NCBI GenBank assembly: GCA_030672445.1
Contig: DAOVGK010000089.1
Location: 1 to 10,339, forward strand
Length of the DNA stretch: 10,339 nucleotides
Direction: 5' to 3'
Source: Candidatus Aerophobota bacterium
GTDB taxonomy: Bacteria > Aerophobota > Aerophobia > Aerophobales > AE-B3A
Part shown: piece after piece, positions 1-6,927 of the stretch
Layout: each line of letters starts with the position of its first letter
How positions within the stretch are numbered: position 1 is the stretch's first letter
The notes under the pieces: generated by a model
What the model was told of the DNA's origin: nothing
Seen by the model: the letters and a program-made list of their open reading frames with translations, nothing else
Database searches by the model: none
Position numbers and translations under genes: made by a program

Positions 1-1
1 G

Positions 2-1291
2 GCTGCTGCCCGTCTCAATATTCCTGCTATTGTAGTGACAGCTGGTCCTATGCTTTCAGGTAGATTGAGAGGAAAAAGACTCTCTTATGTGAGGGATGCC
101 TTTGAAGTAGTGGGTAGGTTTAAAAAAGGAGAGATAAGCGAGGAAGAACTTCAAGCTCTAGAGGAGGAAGCTTGTCCTGGTGTAGGGTGCTGTCAAGGTT
201 TATATACAGCCAACACAATGAACTGTCTTACAGAGATTTTAGGAATGAGTCTTCCTGGGTGTGGCACAGCTTTAGCTGTTTCAGCAAAAAAAAGAAGGCT
301 TGCTTATGAAAGTGGACAAAGAATTGTAGAATTAATTAAAGAAAATGTGCTTCCTCGAAAGATAATGAACAGGAGTGCCTTTAAGGACGCCATTCGGGTG
401 GACATGGCTCTTGGGGGGTCAACTAATACTGTCCTTCATCTTCTGGCCATTGCTAACGAAGCCGGGGTTGAGTTATCACTTGAGCTTTTTGATGAGATAG
501 GTAGAAGAACTCCTCATTTGGTTAATCTCCGCCCAGGGGGAGACTATTTCATGGAAGATCTGGAATGGGCAGGAGGAATTCCTGGCCTATTGAACACTCT
601 TGAAGGGATCCTGGTTGATCGACCTACCGTCTCCGGTAAATCTATAAAGGAAATTGCCCACAAAGGAGAAATCTTGGATAGGGAAGTAATCAGGAGTCTA
701 GATGATCCTTATAGTGGAGAGGGGGGCATAGCTATCCTAACAGGTTCCCTGGCGCCTGAAGGAGCAGTGGTGAAGCAATCTGCCGTAGAGGAAAAGATGA
801 AAAAATTCAAGGGTAGAGCCAGGGTCTTTGATAACGAAGAAGATACAGTTAAAGCCATTTACGGAGACAAAATAAGAGACCATGATGTTATCGTCATTCG
901 CTACGAGGGACCAAAGGGAGGACCGGGGATGAGGGAGATGCTTTCTCCCACTGCCGCAGTGGTAGGAATGGGGCTATCTGATTCGGTAGCTCTGATTACC
1001 GATGGACGATTCTCAGGAGGTACAAGAGGTCCATGCATAGGCCATGTCTGTCCGGAGGCGGCCCAAGGTGGTCCCATCGCCCTTTTAAAAGATGATGACG
1101 AGATTCTAATTGATATTCCTCGAAGAAAACTTGAAGTGTGCTTGTCTAAAGAAGAGTTTACCAAAAGAAGGAAAAGTTGGAGAAAACCTTCTCCTAAGTT
1201 AAAGAAGGGCTATTTGGCCCGCTATATACAATTGGTAAGCTCGGCTAAGGAAGGGGCAGTATTAAAAGCCAACCTTAATGAAGATAATTAA
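2..1291 (+). CDS. ilvD: Dihydroxyacid dehydratase, 5'-truncated by window edge
   Basis: IlvD dehydrates 2,3-dihydroxy-isovalerate and 2,3-dihydroxy-3-methylvalerate to the 2-keto acids in valine, leucine and isoleucine synthesis. It is a cytoplasmic enzyme with an Fe-S cluster. The frame is open from base 2 and reads [17 protein letters not shown], so about 429 residues are present. The family usually has about 555, so roughly the first 125 residues, including the first cluster cysteine, lie outside the window. Visible family motifs are CPGVGCCQG (bases 173-199), which supplies a cluster cysteine, then [37 protein letters not shown] (from base 1001) and [11 protein letters not shown]. The C-terminal [10 protein letters not shown] is also typical. 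The reading frame is intact to a TAA stop. Edd (6-phosphogluconate dehydratase) is the nearest relative, but the motifs and C-terminus fit IlvD better. No terminator is visible before the repeat element that follows. Confidence 0.96.
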   Translation, partial: AAARLNIPAIVVTAGPMLSGRLRGKRLSYVRDAFEVVGRFKKGEISEEELQALEEEACPGVGCCQGLYTANTMNCLTEILGMSLPGCGTALAVSAKKRRLAYESGQRIVELIKENVLPRKIMNRSAFKDAIRVDMALGGSTNTVLHLLAIANEAGVELSLELFDEIGRRTPHLVNLRPGGDYFMEDLEWAGGIPGLLNTLEGILVDRPTVSGKSIKEIAHKGEILDREVIRSLDDPYSGEGGIAILTGSLAPEGAVVKQSAVEEKMKKFKGRARVFDNEEDTVKAIYGDKIRDHDVIVIRYEGPKGGPGMREMLSPTAAVVGMGLSDSVALITDGRFSGGTRGPCIGHVCPEAAQGGPIALLKDDDEILIDIPRRKLEVCLSKEEFTKRRKSWRKPSPKLKKGYLARYIQLVSSAKEGAVLKANLNEDN

Positions 1292-1306
1292 TTATAAAAG
1301 CAACCG

Positions 1307-1453
1307 TTCACCGCAAAGATCGCAGAGTGCGCAGAGATGAATCAAAAAGAGAAACTTAATGAAATAACAGAAAAAATTATTGGTGTAGCTATTTTCAAAG
1401 AGTCGTTAATAATTTTCCTGATTCTCGGCGTTCTCGGCGTGCTCTGCGGTGAA
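1307..1453 (+). mobile_element. Miniature inverted-repeat element with CGCAGAG nonamers, GxxExxY-cassette derivative
   Basis: Two imperfect terminal inverted repeats, 1307-1337 and 1423-1453, match at 24 of 31 positions and both end in TTCACCGC when read inwards. Each arm is built of three tandem nonamers of the type CGCAGAGNN: CGCAAAGAT, CGCAGAGTG and CGCAGAGAT on the left, and CGCAGAGCA, CGCCGAGAA and CGCCGAGAA on the reverse complement of the right. Between the arms is a short reading frame resembling the two ends of a GxxExxY-family protein. Arms of this kind are, from general knowledge, often seen beside GxxExxY genes in environmental genomes. I infer a non-autonomous, internally deleted cassette. 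No clear target-site duplication is visible at its borders. It fills nearly all of the space between ilvD and hisC. Confidence 0.6.
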
Positions 1454-1459
1454 ATATGA
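1337..1459 (+). pseudogene. Internally deleted GxxExxY-family relic, 40 codons
   Basis: The ATG lies at the inner edge of the left repeat arm. The frame stays open for 40 codons to a TGA that overlaps the hisC ATG as ATGA. The N-terminal part MNQKEKLNEITEKIIGVAI resembles the start of GxxExxY proteins (PDDEXK_3-type family, normally about 120 residues), whose N-terminus typically reads like ITEKIIGAAIEV. The following FKESLI resembles their C-terminal strand, and the rest is translated repeat arm. The defining GxxExxY motif and all nuclease residues are missing. The simplest reading is an in-frame deletion of about 80 codons. No good Shine-Dalgarno sequence precedes it, so translation is uncertain. 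The assignment rests on a short match and could be wrong. Confidence 0.5.
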
Positions 1460-2589
1460 CAAAGCTAAATAGTTACTCTGAAAGAGATGAATTTCTTACT
1501 GGGCAGGAGATATCTGATATTTACAAGATTAAAGCTTATCAACCAGGCAAACCCATAGAGGAAGTAAAAAGGGAGTTTGGGTTAAAGAATGTAATCAAGC
1601 TTGCTTCCAATGAGAATCCTCTAGGACCATCTCCGAAGGCAGTGGAGGCTATTAGAGGGTATGCCTCAAAAATCAACTTTTATCCGGACGGAGGGAGTTA
1701 TTATTTAAAAAAGGCTCTCGGGGAAAAACTGGGTGTCAAGGAAGAAAACATCATTCTGGGTAATGGTTCCGACGAGGTCGTTTCTCTGATCACTCGGATC
1801 TTTCTCCAGAAAGGTGATCAAGCAATAATGGGGGATCCCTCTTTCCTCATGTACAAAATAGATGCTCAACTCAGCCAGGCAAAAGTTGCCTCTGTTCCCT
1901 TAAAGAATTTCAGACTGGATCTATCAGAAATGAGCAAAGCCATTGGTTCTAAAACAAAGCTCATCTTTATTAATAATCCCAATAATCCCACCGGCACCAT
2001 TATTACCGAAGATGAGGTGGAGCACTTTCTAAAGGATGTTCCCCCCCGGATCCTAACGGTTTTCGATGAGGCCTATTATGAATATGTGGAAGATACAAAT
2101 TATCCTCAAAGCATAGATCTCTTAGATAAGAACAGCAACATTATCATCTTGCGTACTTTTTCCAAGATTTATGGTCTGGCAGGATTAAGAGTAGGTTATG
2201 GGATTGGCAGCCCTGAAGTTATTGACCTACTTAACAAAGCTCGCTCTCCCTTTAATGTAAACTCCCTGGCCCAGGTAGCTGCTTTAGCCAGTCTAGAGGA
2301 TGAGGATCAGGTTAATCAAAGCAAAAGTCTAGTTAGAGAAGGGAAAGAATTTCTTTATTCCAATCTTAGAAGACTCAAAGTTTCCTTTATTCCTACTCAG
2401 GCAAATTTCATTTTGATTAAAATAGGAAAAAAGGCAAAAGATGTTGAAGGTGAACTCCTTAAAAAAGGAATAATTGTGAGGGGAATGGGGGCCTACAATC
2501 TTCCCCATTATATAAGAGTCACCATTGGAACAAAACCACAAAATGAAGAGTTTATCAAGAATCTCCAAACCATCCTCTCCTCCTTGTAA
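1456..2589 (+). CDS. hisC: Histidinol-phosphate aminotransferase family enzyme
   Basis: This is a PLP-dependent fold-type I aminotransferase, 377 residues. HisC converts imidazole-acetol phosphate to histidinol phosphate with glutamate as amino donor; family members can also act on aromatic keto acids. Motifs seen are AYQPGKPIEEVKRE and KLASNENPLGPSP (49-60), NNPNNPTG (173-180), FDEAYYEY with PLP-binding Asp204 and Tyr207, RTFSK with the Schiff-base Lys237, GLRVGYGI with Arg245, and YIRVTIGT near the C-terminus. The chosen ATG is the only ATG at the N-terminus. It gives about ten more residues before the PGKP motif than is common. It lies 3 bases outside an inverted-repeat arm, and its only ribosome-binding candidate, GGTGA at 1448-1452, belongs to that arm. 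The ATG overlaps the stop of the upstream 40-codon frame. Downstream it abuts cmk, so it is probably the first large gene of that operon. An aromatic aminotransferase role is possible, because hisC-like genes often sit with tyrA, aroA and cmk. Confidence 0.92.
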   Translation: MTKLNSYSERDEFLTGQEISDIYKIKAYQPGKPIEEVKREFGLKNVIKLASNENPLGPSPKAVEAIRGYASKINFYPDGGSYYLKKALGEKLGVKEENIILGNGSDEVVSLITRIFLQKGDQAIMGDPSFLMYKIDAQLSQAKVASVPLKNFRLDLSEMSKAIGSKTKLIFINNPNNPTGTIITEDEVEHFLKDVPPRILTVFDEAYYEYVEDTNYPQSIDLLDKNSNIIILRTFSKIYGLAGLRVGYGIGSPEVIDLLNKARSPFNVNSLAQVAALASLEDEDQVNQSKSLVREGKEFLYSNLRRLKVSFIPTQANFILIKIGKKAKDVEGELLKKGIIVRGMGAYNLPHYIRVTIGTKPQNEEFIKNLQTILSSL

Positions 2590-3265
2590 GAGAGGTTTAA
2601 CAATTGCCATTGATGGACCAGCCGCCTCAGGAAAAAGCACATCTGCTAAGCTTGTGGCCAAGAAATTAGGTTATTTGTACCTGGATACGGGAGCTATGTA
2701 CAGGGCCTTGACCTGGAAAGCCTTAAGGAATAAAGTAAACATTAAGGATGGAAAAAGGCTCCCTCAACTAGCTAAAGAAACAAAAATTACCTTAAAATCT
2801 CAATCTAATCTTGAAACCAAAATTTACCTCGATGGTAAAGAGGTAACCTCTTTGATTCGTTCTCCTCTGATAGATAAAAACGTCTCTCTCATCTCCACTA
2901 TCAAAGAAGTGAGAGAAGCGATGGTAGAAGAGCAAAAGAAAATAGGTAAAGAAGGAGGTATTGTAGCGGAAGGTAGAGATATAGGAACAGTTGTTTTTCC
3001 AAAAGCTGAAGTCAAGATTTTTCTCACAGCCTCGTTTAAGGAAAGGGTAAGAAGACGCTGGAAGGAAGAAATCAACAAGGGTCTATCTTCGGAAAAAAAA
3101 AGGGTAGCCATTGGCCTTCTCACTCGGGATAGGATAGACAGCCAGAGAAAGATCGCTCCCCTGAAGAAGGCTGGAGGAGCGGTAGTTATTGACAATACCT
3201 GTCTGAACATTCCCCAGACAGTGGATAGAATCCTAGAGGTGGTAAAAACTAAACTTACCCCATGA
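2543..3265 (+). CDS. cmk: Cytidylate (CMP/dCMP) kinase
   Basis: Cmk phosphorylates CMP and dCMP to the diphosphates with ATP in the cytoplasm, supplying CTP/dCTP and CDP-activated lipid precursors. From the ATG at 2543 it has 240 residues. The P-loop is GPAASGKST (25-33), followed by LDTGAMYRA (47-55), EGRDIGT (143-149), FPKAEVKIFL (152-161) and RDRIDSQRKIAPL (195-207) with the lid-region arginines. The start is uncertain. The ATG at 2543 lies inside hisC, has no Shine-Dalgarno sequence, and adds some 15 residues with no counterpart in usual Cmk proteins; a TTG at 2525 is also in frame. An AGAGAGG at 2589-2595 points instead to a non-standard ATT at 2603, which would start just before the usual IAIDGP core. 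The 3' end overlaps the next gene as ATGA. Confidence 0.95.
   Translation: MKSLSRISKPSSPPCKRGLTIAIDGPAASGKSTSAKLVAKKLGYLYLDTGAMYRALTWKALRNKVNIKDGKRLPQLAKETKITLKSQSNLETKIYLDGKEVTSLIRSPLIDKNVSLISTIKEVREAMVEEQKKIGKEGGIVAEGRDIGTVVFPKAEVKIFLTASFKERVRRRWKEEINKGLSSEKKRVAIGLLTRDRIDSQRKIAPLKKAGGAVVIDNTCLNIPQTVDRILEVVKTKLTP
2589..2605 (+). promoter_or_regulatory. Candidate ribosome binding site with ATT start for cmk
   Basis: AGAGAGG (2589-2595) begins at the last base of the hisC stop codon and stands 7 bases before an in-frame ATT at 2603. Starting there gives a protein beginning at IAIDGPAASG, close to the normal Cmk N-terminus. No ATG, GTG or TTG is in frame at a usable distance from this site. 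ATT starts are rare (infC is the classical example), so this is a hypothesis, not a call. Confidence 0.35.
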
Positions 3266-3888
3266 AGGAAATCCCTCTTTGGTATTACCTCTTACGTGAG
3301 TTAGCCATAATAATCTTTAAGGGTCTGTTTGACATAAAGATTGAAGGAAGGGAAAACATTCCTCTAAAAGGAGGGGCCATCCTTGCCTCCAATCATCTAA
3401 GTTATCTTGATCCCATTGTCATAGGTCTTCTTGCTCCAAGAAAAATTAATTTCATGGCAAAAAGGGAGCTTTTTGAAAACTTCCTGTTCGGCTATTTTAT
3501 AAGTAAACTGGGAGCTTTTCCTGTCAGAAGAGAGAGATTAGATCGTAAAACCTACCGAAGGGCTCTCGGGCTCTTGAAAGAAGGTAAGATTTTGGTTCTC
3601 TTCCCGGAAGGAACACGCAGTCAAAAGAGAAATCTTGGACCCTTGAGAGAAGGAACGGCAAGAATAGCTGTGAGAACAAAAGTTCCTCTGATTCCTGTTA
3701 TTATCAGGGGAACGGATAAGGCCCTTCCTCGTGGGAAAAAGCTAATAAGACTGGCCAAGATAAAAGTTCGTATAGGAAAGCCGTTAGAGAGTGAACTATT
3801 ATACGAAGGCAGAGATATTAAAAGAGAGGTACAAAGAGTTCATCAGAAGTTAGAAAAGAGTATGAAAACTTTAGTCGAGAGGCCGTAG
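3262..3888 (+). CDS. plsC: 1-acyl-sn-glycerol-3-phosphate acyltransferase family protein (PlsC-like)
   Basis: This lysophosphatidic acid acyltransferase of the LPLAT/AGPAT family would transfer an acyl chain to position 2 of 1-acylglycerol-3-phosphate, giving phosphatidic acid at the inner membrane face. It has 208 residues, typical for compact PlsC proteins. The catalytic HX4D motif is NHLSYLD (44-50, His45 and Asp50). The substrate-binding motif is FPEGTRS (114-120), followed by GPLREGTARIA and VPLIPVIIRGTD. A hydrophobic, amphipathic N-terminus (about 6-23) fits membrane association. The ATG overlaps the cmk stop (ATGA) and has no clear Shine-Dalgarno sequence, so translation is probably coupled to cmk. 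The cmk–plsC–ispH–rpsA order is a recurrent bacterial arrangement. Together with plsY downstream it could cover both acylations of glycerol-3-phosphate. Confidence 0.93.
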   Translation: MKEIPLWYYLLRELAIIIFKGLFDIKIEGRENIPLKGGAILASNHLSYLDPIVIGLLAPRKINFMAKRELFENFLFGYFISKLGAFPVRRERLDRKTYRRALGLLKEGKILVLFPEGTRSQKRNLGPLREGTARIAVRTKVPLIPVIIRGTDKALPRGKKLIRLAKIKVRIGKPLESELLYEGRDIKREVQRVHQKLEKSMKTLVERP

Positions 3889-3891
3889 GGT

Positions 3892-4734
3892 ATGCAAGTA
3901 TTTCTCCCCCCAGAAATTGGTTTTTGCTTTGGGGTAAAAAGAGCCTTGAGATTAGTGACAAATGAATTAAAAAAAGAAGGAAAAATTTACTCTCTGGGGG
4001 ACTTAATTCACAATCCTCAGGTAATTGAGGATCTGAAAAGAAAAGGAGTCGTCTTCGTGTCGGATCTGTCCCAAGTGAAGGGAGGAACAGTAATTATTAG
4101 ATCGCACGGAGCTGATCCCTCTTTAATCAGACGGGCGAAGAGAAAAGGTCTAAAAGTAATAGATGCTACCTGTCCTTACGTAGCAAAGGTGCAAAAGATA
4201 GCCAAATTCCTTTCTCAAAACTCATACCGGATAGTTATCGTTGGTTTAAGTACCCATCCTGAGATAAAAGGAGTAATGGCCAGTGCGGGAGAAAGGAAAA
4301 CCTTCGTGGTTAAAGATCCTCAAGAAATAAAAAAAATACCTTTTACAGGAAAGATAGGGGTAGTAGTTCAGACCACAGAAAGTCTTGACAATTTCAGTGA
4401 TATTGTAAAGAATCTAGTGAAAAGAGGAAAAGAGTGTAGAGTTTTTAACACTATATGTAAAGTGATAAGACGTCGTCAGGAAGAAACTAAGAAACTAGCC
4501 GAAAAGGTTGAGGTGTTAATAGTGGTGGGGGGACATAATAGTTCTAATACTTCTCAGTTGGCTAAACTATCTCAATCAATGGGAGTGAAGACATATTTCG
4601 TGGAAAAAGAAGAAGACCTCGATTCTGTAGAATGGCAAGGGATAAAAAGAGTTGGCATCACCGGAGGAACTTCTACTCCTGAAGAGTTAATAGTGAAGAT
4701 AAGAAATCGACTTGGTCAATTTTCGGTAGCTTAG
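3892..4734 (+). CDS. ispH: 4-hydroxy-3-methylbut-2-enyl diphosphate reductase
   Basis: IspH (LytB) reduces HMBPP to isopentenyl and dimethylallyl diphosphate, the last step of the MEP isoprenoid pathway, using an oxygen-sensitive [4Fe-4S] cluster. It has 280 residues, the usual single-domain length. The three cluster cysteines are Cys12 in GFCFGVKRA, Cys94 in DATCPYV and Cys189 in NTIC. Substrate-pocket residues are visible as LIHNPQV (His40), RSHGA (His72), THPEIKG (His122, Glu124), QTT (160-162), NSSNTSQL (216-223) and GGTSTP (258-263). After Cys189 the sequence is KVIRRRQ, where most relatives have xATxxRQ, so the usual Ala-Thr pair is Val-Ile. The ATG is preceded by GAGAGG at 3878-3883, lying 3 bases after the plsC stop. 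The gene ends in tandem stops, TAG TAA. C-terminal to the catalytic domain there is no fused S1 domain, unlike some Clostridia; S1 is a separate gene here. Confidence 0.97.
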   Translation: MQVFLPPEIGFCFGVKRALRLVTNELKKEGKIYSLGDLIHNPQVIEDLKRKGVVFVSDLSQVKGGTVIIRSHGADPSLIRRAKRKGLKVIDATCPYVAKVQKIAKFLSQNSYRIVIVGLSTHPEIKGVMASAGERKTFVVKDPQEIKKIPFTGKIGVVVQTTESLDNFSDIVKNLVKRGKECRVFNTICKVIRRRQEETKKLAEKVEVLIVVGGHNSSNTSQLAKLSQSMGVKTYFVEKEEDLDSVEWQGIKRVGITGGTSTPEELIVKIRNRLGQFSVA

Positions 4735-4764
4735 TAATTTCCTCTTGGGATATCTTTTACGAAA

Positions 4765-4770
4765 AAGGAG
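4765..4770 (+). promoter_or_regulatory. Strong Shine-Dalgarno sequence deciding the GTG start of rpsA
   Basis: AAGGAG ends 6 bases before the GTG at 4777. The next in-frame ATG is 17 codons downstream (Met18) and lacks such a site, so the GTG start is well supported. No convincing promoter is visible in the 42-base gap after ispH. Confidence 0.8.
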
Positions 4771-4776
4771 CTAAAA

Positions 4777-6303
4777 GTGTCTAAATCAAAGGAAGAGAGG
4801 CTTCTGGAGAAAGCTGCCGATAGTATAATGAGATCGGAAATGGAAGAGAAGGTGGAGAAAAGAAGAGATGATTTCGCCAAAATCATTCATGGATACGAGA
4901 TTCCCCGGGTGGTGAAGCTTGGAGACATAATAGAGGCAAAGATCGTACAAGCAGGCAAGGAAGGAATATTATTGGACATGGGTACAAAATCCGAAGGCTT
5001 TATGCCCTGGGGAGAATTCGACCCTAGAAGAAAAAAAATTCCTCCCATAGGGGAGATCATGCACGTTTATGTTTCAGGCAAAGATGAAACAGGACGCCTT
5101 CTGCTATCCAAAAAGGAAGCAGATTTTCGTCTAAACTGGGCAAAATTCGAGGAGGCCTTCCGGGATGGAAAGCCCATAGTGGTGAAAGTGGTAAAGATAG
5201 TAAAAGGAGGGGTTTTAGCAAACCTAGGATCCTTGAAAGCTTTCATCCCTGCCTCTCATATAAGTCTAAAGAGGACAGACAACCTCAAAGAATTCATCGG
5301 GAAAAATCTAGCCGTCAGGGTTATTCAACTTGAAAAAGGATCTAGGAATATAGTGCTTTCTAGAAAATTTTTACTTTTGGAAGAAAGAGAAAAAAGGAAA
5401 GAGAAAACTCTTTCTAGCTTAAAAGAAGGAGAAACGGTAACTGGCAGAGTAAATTCGATAACTAAGTTTGGCATTTTTGTGGATTTGGGAGGAATTGATG
5501 GACTGATTTATCCTGAGAATCTTTCTTGGGGATGGGTCAAGGACCCGCACAGTGTGGTTTCAGTTGGGGACAGAATAAAGGTAAAAGTGTTAAAAATGGA
5601 TAAAGAAAAAAGGAAAATTTCCCTAGGATTAAAGCAAACCAAGCCTGATCCCTGGACACAGGTTCAAAAAAAATATCAGGTAGGTGAGCAGCTAGTGGGC
5701 AAAGTCACCCATCTTACAAATTTTGGAGTCTTTGTAGAAATTGAAGAAGGGCTGGAGGGTTTGATTCATGTTTCTGATCTTTCCTGGGACAAGCGTGTAG
5801 GGCATCCTAAAGAGGTTCTGCACGAAGAAGAAAAGATAGAAGTGAAAATATTAGATATCAATGCCCAAAAAAAGAAAATAGCTCTGGGTCTAAAACAGGT
5901 TAAACCCGATCCTTGGGAAAAATTCCTTCAGGAATACAGAGTCGGAGATTTGATTTCCGGCAGAGTGCAGCAGGTAACGAACTTTGGAGTTTTTATAAAT
6001 TTAGCTCCTGGGATAGATGGATTAATTCACGTTTCAGAATTGGACAAGGACTATGTTTCTCATCCAGATGAAGCAGTTGCAGTAGGAAATGAGGTAAGCG
6101 CGGAAATTATAGAGATCGATCGAGAAAAGAGACGAATTAGACTTAGTCTGCGTCAACTAAAGAAAAAGAAGGAGAACCGAAAAGAAAAGATAGAGGAAAT
6201 TGATAATCTCAATCTCTTAGAGGAAGATGCTATTGTGATGGGAGACTTTATCGAGGAGAAAGTAAAAGAAAAGCTAAGGAAGAGCTTTGGTAAGGGTAAA
6301 TGA
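4777..6303 (+). CDS. rpsA: S1 RNA-binding domain protein, ribosomal protein bS1-like
   Basis: This is a 508-residue S1 protein that would bind single-stranded mRNA at the 30S ribosome and help initiation. Five S1 (OB-fold) repeats can be read: about 46-113, 130-197, 215-286, 300-374 and 387-460. They are followed by a lysine- and glutamate-rich tail. The first two are divergent, as in the ribosome-docking domains of E. coli S1. The last three carry the RNA-binding face (FGIFVDL, FGVFVEI, FGVFINL) and GLIHVS-type strands in repeats 4 and 5. In repeat 3 the usual His of that strand is Tyr (GLIYPENLSW). E. coli S1 has six repeats and Firmicute homologues often four, so five is intermediate. An N-terminal charged helix (1-40) precedes repeat 1. 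The stop overlaps the plsY start as ATGA. Position after cmk and ispH supports the rpsA assignment. Confidence 0.92.
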   Translation: MSKSKEERLLEKAADSIMRSEMEEKVEKRRDDFAKIIHGYEIPRVVKLGDIIEAKIVQAGKEGILLDMGTKSEGFMPWGEFDPRRKKIPPIGEIMHVYVSGKDETGRLLLSKKEADFRLNWAKFEEAFRDGKPIVVKVVKIVKGGVLANLGSLKAFIPASHISLKRTDNLKEFIGKNLAVRVIQLEKGSRNIVLSRKFLLLEEREKRKEKTLSSLKEGETVTGRVNSITKFGIFVDLGGIDGLIYPENLSWGWVKDPHSVVSVGDRIKVKVLKMDKEKRKISLGLKQTKPDPWTQVQKKYQVGEQLVGKVTHLTNFGVFVEIEEGLEGLIHVSDLSWDKRVGHPKEVLHEEEKIEVKILDINAQKKKIALGLKQVKPDPWEKFLQEYRVGDLISGRVQQVTNFGVFINLAPGIDGLIHVSELDKDYVSHPDEAVAVGNEVSAEIIEIDREKRRIRLSLRQLKKKKENRKEKIEEIDNLNLLEEDAIVMGDFIEEKVKEKLRKSFGKGK

Positions 6304-6914
6304 CTACTCTTCCCTTCGTTTTGTTCATGGGCTATCTCATAGGTTCTCTTCCTTCTGGTTACCTCGTAGCGAGGTTTCTTAAAGGAATAGATATAAGGGA
6401 TTATGGTAGTGGCAATATAGGGTTTGCTAATGCCTTGCGAGTGTTAGGACTTTTGCCCGGCCTAGCAGTACTGGTCGCTGATATAGCCAAGGGAGGAATC
6501 TCTGCGTGGGCAGGAACACTATGTGCGTCCTCCATTGGGATTAGTCCTCAAATAGCCGGGGGAATGCTGGGACTATCATCTATTATAGGACATAATTGGT
6601 CAGTTTTTTTAAAATTCAGGGGAGGAAAAGGAGTAGCTACCACAGGGGGAGTTTTTTTGGTTCTTACCCCCTTTCCCTTTATGTTCTCTGCTTTAACTAT
6701 GGCTTTAGTGATGGGTCTTACTCGCTACGTTTCTCTGGGATCGATGATAGGGGGAGGTAGCCTTCCACTTTTCATCTGGCTTTGGGTAAATGACAAAGGT
6801 CAGTTTTATCTATATTTAAGCATAGCGGCGGCTTCTCTCATTGTTTTTACCCACCGATCTAATCTGGGACGTTTGTTACAAGGAAAGGAAAGAAAATTAG
6901 GGAAAAGAATGTAG
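6300..6914 (+). CDS. plsY: Acyl-phosphate:glycerol-3-phosphate acyltransferase PlsY
   Basis: PlsY transfers an acyl group from acyl-phosphate to position 1 of glycerol-3-phosphate, the first committed step of phospholipid synthesis in most bacteria. It has 204 residues and several hydrophobic spans (about 3-17, 50-66, 85-97, 116-140, 146-163 and 168-184), as expected for an integral membrane enzyme. The family motifs are GSLPSGYL (15-22) with DIRDYGSGNIGFAN (31-44), GHNWSVFLKFRGGKGVAT (97-114) and HRSNLGRLLQGKERKLG (185-201). In the first motif the usual GATN reads GFAN, which is unusual. The ATG overlaps the rpsA stop (ATGA), and a TAAGGG just upstream may serve as ribosome-binding site. PlsY acts before PlsC, which lies three genes upstream in the same operon. 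It is the last gene of the tight operon; the next gene has its own promoter. Confidence 0.96.
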   Translation: MTTLPFVLFMGYLIGSLPSGYLVARFLKGIDIRDYGSGNIGFANALRVLGLLPGLAVLVADIAKGGISAWAGTLCASSIGISPQIAGGMLGLSSIIGHNWSVFLKFRGGKGVATTGGVFLVLTPFPFMFSALTMALVMGLTRYVSLGSMIGGGSLPLFIWLWVNDKGQFYLYLSIAAASLIVFTHRSNLGRLLQGKERKLGKRM

Positions 6915-6927
6915 GAGCCACAGCAAC

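Noticed and set aside
901..1164. Minus-strand open frame of 87 codons inside ilvD
   Set aside because: It is fully antisense to well-conserved ilvD motifs, lacks a ribosome binding site and resembles no family.
1380..1412. TTGGTG...TAATAA inside the mini-element as a hisC promoter
   Set aside because: Spacing is about 20-21 bases and both boxes are weak; AT-rich sequence makes such matches likely by chance.
2824..3210. Minus-strand open frame of 128 codons inside cmk
   Set aside because: It mirrors the conserved cmk coding sequence and shows no domain or start signals.
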